Source: Bacteroidota bacterium (GTDB lineage: Bacteria; Bacteroidota; Bacteroidia; Sphingobacteriales; Sphingobacteriaceae). From it: 16,708 nucleotides of DNA. Below, piece by piece: positions 14,441 through 16,708 of the stretch. The notes below the pieces were generated by a model that had not been told where the DNA came from, ran no database searches, and saw only the letters and a program-made list of their open reading frames with translations. The position numbers were made by a program, and so were the translations under genes. Numbering within the stretch: position 1 is the stretch's first letter; every line of letters begins with the position of its first letter. The DNA is taken from positions 241 to 16,948 of the forward strand of contig JABDEQ010000058.1 in assembly GCA_013286985.1 (NCBI GenBank), given 5' to 3'.

Positions 14441-14451
14441 ATTGAAACGAT

Positions 14452-16708
14452 TTACTGCCCTACCATAAATACGGCATTACTAAATAACAGCTTTCCATTT
14501 TCCCAAAAACTGCGGAAGAGCGGATCATCAACCATATACACAACAGAGCCACGTCCCAGCGGCTGAACGCCCAATAGCAAACCATCCTTTATTTTATCCT
14601 TGCTTTTCTGACCCACAAAGCCCGATATGTAACCATCTTTCTTAATAGTGCCTACATTCCAACCATCATCGCCAAAAAAGTCGTAAATATCATCGCTTAG
14701 TTTCAGGGTATAATAGCTATCCGGCAAGCCATAACCCAGCGGGTGGCTGTTATCCAGGTTTAATTTATAAATAGCGCCGGGAACGCTTGAGCGCAACGCA
14801 TCTTTATCTCTGTCGTCATATAATCTTATTTCGCCTGTTTTGGGCTTGTCATCGGCTTTATCATCTTTCTTTTCTTCCTTTTTCTTTAAAGCGAAGCCTT
14901 TTTTATCGGCCAATTGTGCTACCGCATTTTCCATAGCGATGAGCCTGCCACCGTCGTGTACCCAGTTCTGTATTTTTTCAGATGGAAAATCTTCATAATT
15001 GCCATCGGGGAAAACGGCTACGTCAAAGTCGGCTAACCGGATCCGGTTCAGATCCTGGTATTTTACGATGGTAAGCGGGTAATTGATTTGTTGTTCAAAA
15101 AAGTGCCACACCTCACCCATCGCTTCGGCAGAAACACCGTCACCGGCAACAAGCAATACTTTTGGCGCACGGATATAGCGGATCACATCCGACCCTAAAT
15201 CGGCACCTTTTTCAACAAAGCCAGATGTTAATGGCGTTATTGTATGACCAAGGTTCGTTGCTGTTTGTGTAACTATCTGATCAAAATCTGGCAAGTCATT
15301 CCCGGCCCGGGTAATGAGCAATGATCCCGCAGTAAACGTTTTACCACCAGCCTCAAACGGACGGGATGAATATCTAACCTTGATGCCTTTTTTTATTAAT
15401 GTCGCCAGGAACTTAACATCATTTACCGATTGCCATGCCGAAACATAAGCATAAAAATGCGGCACCTCTGTAAAATTAGGCGGTGGAGAAAGTACAACAT
15501 GAGTTACCCTTACTTCAGGAGTCTTTATCGATTCTTTTAATCCGTAGGCATCCAGTCCATAAACGTATGGCAGCGACCATGCCGTTATATCATAAGTATT
15601 GGAGTCGGCTATAAAGGTTTTTGGCTCGAGCAATACATTTAATAATACTGATTTAGGCTGATAGGCGTTAACCACCAAATCGCCCTTTCTAACGTCATAT
15701 TGCTCTGTTTTACCTGTAAAATAATTATACCCTGTGACACTCTGACTAAGGCCAAAGCCGTATTGAATACCATTTCTGCGAAGTAATTCGCTCAAACGGT
15801 CAATCTTTTCCTGATTATCATTTTTGATAACATAGGTTTTATATTCCCCCGGTGGATTGCTGATGCTGTTATCATAAAACTTTTTAAACTCATCCAAAAG
15901 TTTCTGCGCATTGGCCGACACAACTTCAATGGTGCTTATGCTGGTTGAATGGTGGTGAGCTATCCTGTCGGCAAGTGTCAACGTATCGCCGCTGCGGGTT
16001 ACCACTGCCAGGCCTGCGCTAATGCCGCCCTGCTCGTACGTCATGCCGATGGAGCCGTTATAAATGGGATAGGTATCGCCGTAGGATGGGTAAAGCAGAT
16101 CAAACTCCTGTTTGGTAAAATACAACCAGCCGTTTTGATCAAAATACTTAGCATTGTTTTTTCCTATTATAGTTTGAAACTCTCTTTGCCAGGCAGTTAT
16201 CACCTTGTGAAAAGGCTCTGCTGCCGGGGCAAAATAATAAGGGGCATTATAGCCTTGTTCATGATAGTCAACATGCACTTCAGGAAGCCACTGACTAAAA
16301 AGTGCTAAACGGGCCTGTGTTTCTTTTTGCGTTTGCCATGCCCAATCGCGGTTAAGGTCAAAATAATAATGATTTATCCTGCCGCCCGGCCATGGTTCCA
16401 CGTGCTCGCGCGATGTTGGGTTAGCATCGGGCACTGCTCCGCGTACTGAATTGTAGAAATTAATATATCGCTCACGACCATCAGGGTTTAAACAGGGGTC
16501 GATAACTACTACTGTATTTTTCAGCCACGCTTTTGTCTGCTTGTTTGCCGGGTCAACCAGATCAAACAAGACTTGCATGGAAGTTTCGCTTGATGCGGGC
16601 TCATTGCCGTGTACATTGTAACTGAGCCATAAGATTGCAGGAGCATTATTTAGCGAAGCCGCAGTGGCGGTAGTTTTTAAACGAGCTCCGTATTCTGCAG
16701 TAAAAAGG
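14452..16708 (-). CDS. M14-family zinc carboxypeptidase (5' end outside window)
   Basis: The open frame runs past the Met at 16578 to the window edge, giving 751 visible residues without an N-terminus. The upstream part holds the zinc motif SYNVHGNEPASSE (His at 16611-16609, Glu at 16602-16600), so a start at 16578 would delete two zinc ligands and is wrong. Further active-site elements are NPDGRERY and FDLNRDW (substrate Arg/Asn), the third zinc ligand His in VHVDYHEQG (codon near 16263-16261) and the catalytic Glu in GMTYEQGG. Thus the catalytic set is complete. After the peptidase domain come about 450 residues with a Rossmann/class-I-amidotransferase-like part (PKVLLVAGDG, FDVAVFPDGNYEDF, GGRLIAMENAVAQL) and a Lys/Asp-rich linker. 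Large exported M14 peptidases of this form are common in Bacteroidota and are thought to trim peptides in the envelope. The small gene at 14264-14440 follows closely. Confidence 0.93.
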   Translation of the reverse strand, partial: LFTAEYGARLKTTATAASLNNAPAILWLSYNVHGNEPASSETSMQVLFDLVDPANKQTKAWLKNTVVVIDPCLNPDGRERYINFYNSVRGAVPDANPTSREHVEPWPGGRINHYYFDLNRDWAWQTQKETQARLALFSQWLPEVHVDYHEQGYNAPYYFAPAAEPFHKVITAWQREFQTIIGKNNAKYFDQNGWLYFTKQEFDLLYPSYGDTYPIYNGSIGMTYEQGGISAGLAVVTRSGDTLTLADRIAHHHSTSISTIEVVSANAQKLLDEFKKFYDNSISNPPGEYKTYVIKNDNQEKIDRLSELLRRNGIQYGFGLSQSVTGYNYFTGKTEQYDVRKGDLVVNAYQPKSVLLNVLLEPKTFIADSNTYDITAWSLPYVYGLDAYGLKESIKTPEVRVTHVVLSPPPNFTEVPHFYAYVSAWQSVNDVKFLATLIKKGIKVRYSSRPFEAGGKTFTAGSLLITRAGNDLPDFDQIVTQTATNLGHTITPLTSGFVEKGADLGSDVIRYIRAPKVLLVAGDGVSAEAMGEVWHFFEQQINYPLTIVKYQDLNRIRLADFDVAVFPDGNYEDFPSEKIQNWVHDGGRLIAMENAVAQLADKKGFALKKKEEKKDDKADDKPKTGEIRLYDDRDKDALRSSVPGAIYKLNLDNSHPLGYGLPDSYYTLKLSDDIYDFFGDDGWNVGTIKKDGYISGFVGQKSKDKIKDGLLLGVQPLGRGSVVYMVDDPLFRSFWENGKLLFSNAVFMVGQ

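Noticed and set aside
15949..16308. 119-codon plus-strand frame opposite the M14 peptidase
   Set aside because: It covers conserved catalytic residues of the peptidase on the other strand and has no recognisable domain. It is a shadow frame.
14452..16578. M14 peptidase gene starting at the Met at 16578
   Set aside because: The same frame stays open to the window edge, and the upstream part encodes the HGNE zinc motif. The Met is internal and the true start is outside the window.

Overview
The window looks like a chromosomal segment from a Bacteroidota bacterium, most probably family Sphingobacteriaceae (Mucilaginibacter- or Pedobacter-like; this genus-level placement is an impression from protein style, not a search). 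The reasons are a SusC/RagA-type receptor with the start of a SusD-like partner, two further TonB-dependent/outer-membrane barrel proteins with N-terminal carboxypeptidase-regulatory-like domains, a DUF4249-like lipoprotein, a LytS-type kinase with a LytTR regulator, moderate-to-low GC, scarce Shine-Dalgarno sequences, and promoter-like boxes of the Bacteroidota type (TTG, about 20 bases, TAnnTTTG). No tRNA, rRNA, CRISPR array, transposase or phage gene was found.

Left part (1-5734). A minus-strand susC-like gene runs leftward into the first codons of a probable susD-like gene that leaves the window. Divergent from it is a three-gene plus-strand unit: a PadR-family repressor, a PspC-domain membrane protein and a small exported protein of unknown function. 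The 185-base divergent region carries one promoter candidate in each direction, a long A/T tract, and a perfect 6-4-6 inverted repeat over the padR -33 box that is a good candidate for PadR autoregulation.

Middle part (5735-8650). A 408-base gene-free stretch precedes an 816-residue outer-membrane beta-barrel protein. It contains the most striking regulatory signal in the window: two identical 10-mers spaced exactly 21 bp apart, just upstream of a promoter-like sequence. This is the geometry of LytTR response-regulator sites. The gene ends at a strong hairpin shared with the convergent cluster.

Right part (8651-16708), all minus strand. In transcription order: an M14 zinc carboxypeptidase (5' end outside the window) and a 58-codon small gene closed by a terminator; then a LytS-type sensor kinase and a LytTR response regulator (4-base overlap), an STN-domain TonB-dependent receptor, and a DUF4249-like lipoprotein (10-base overlap with the receptor). 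The working hypothesis is an envelope-sensing module: the kinase/regulator pair controls outer-membrane proteins, possibly including the neighbouring 816-residue barrel through the 21-bp-phased repeat. The individual families are known. The link between regulator and repeat is inference and is the main thing to test.
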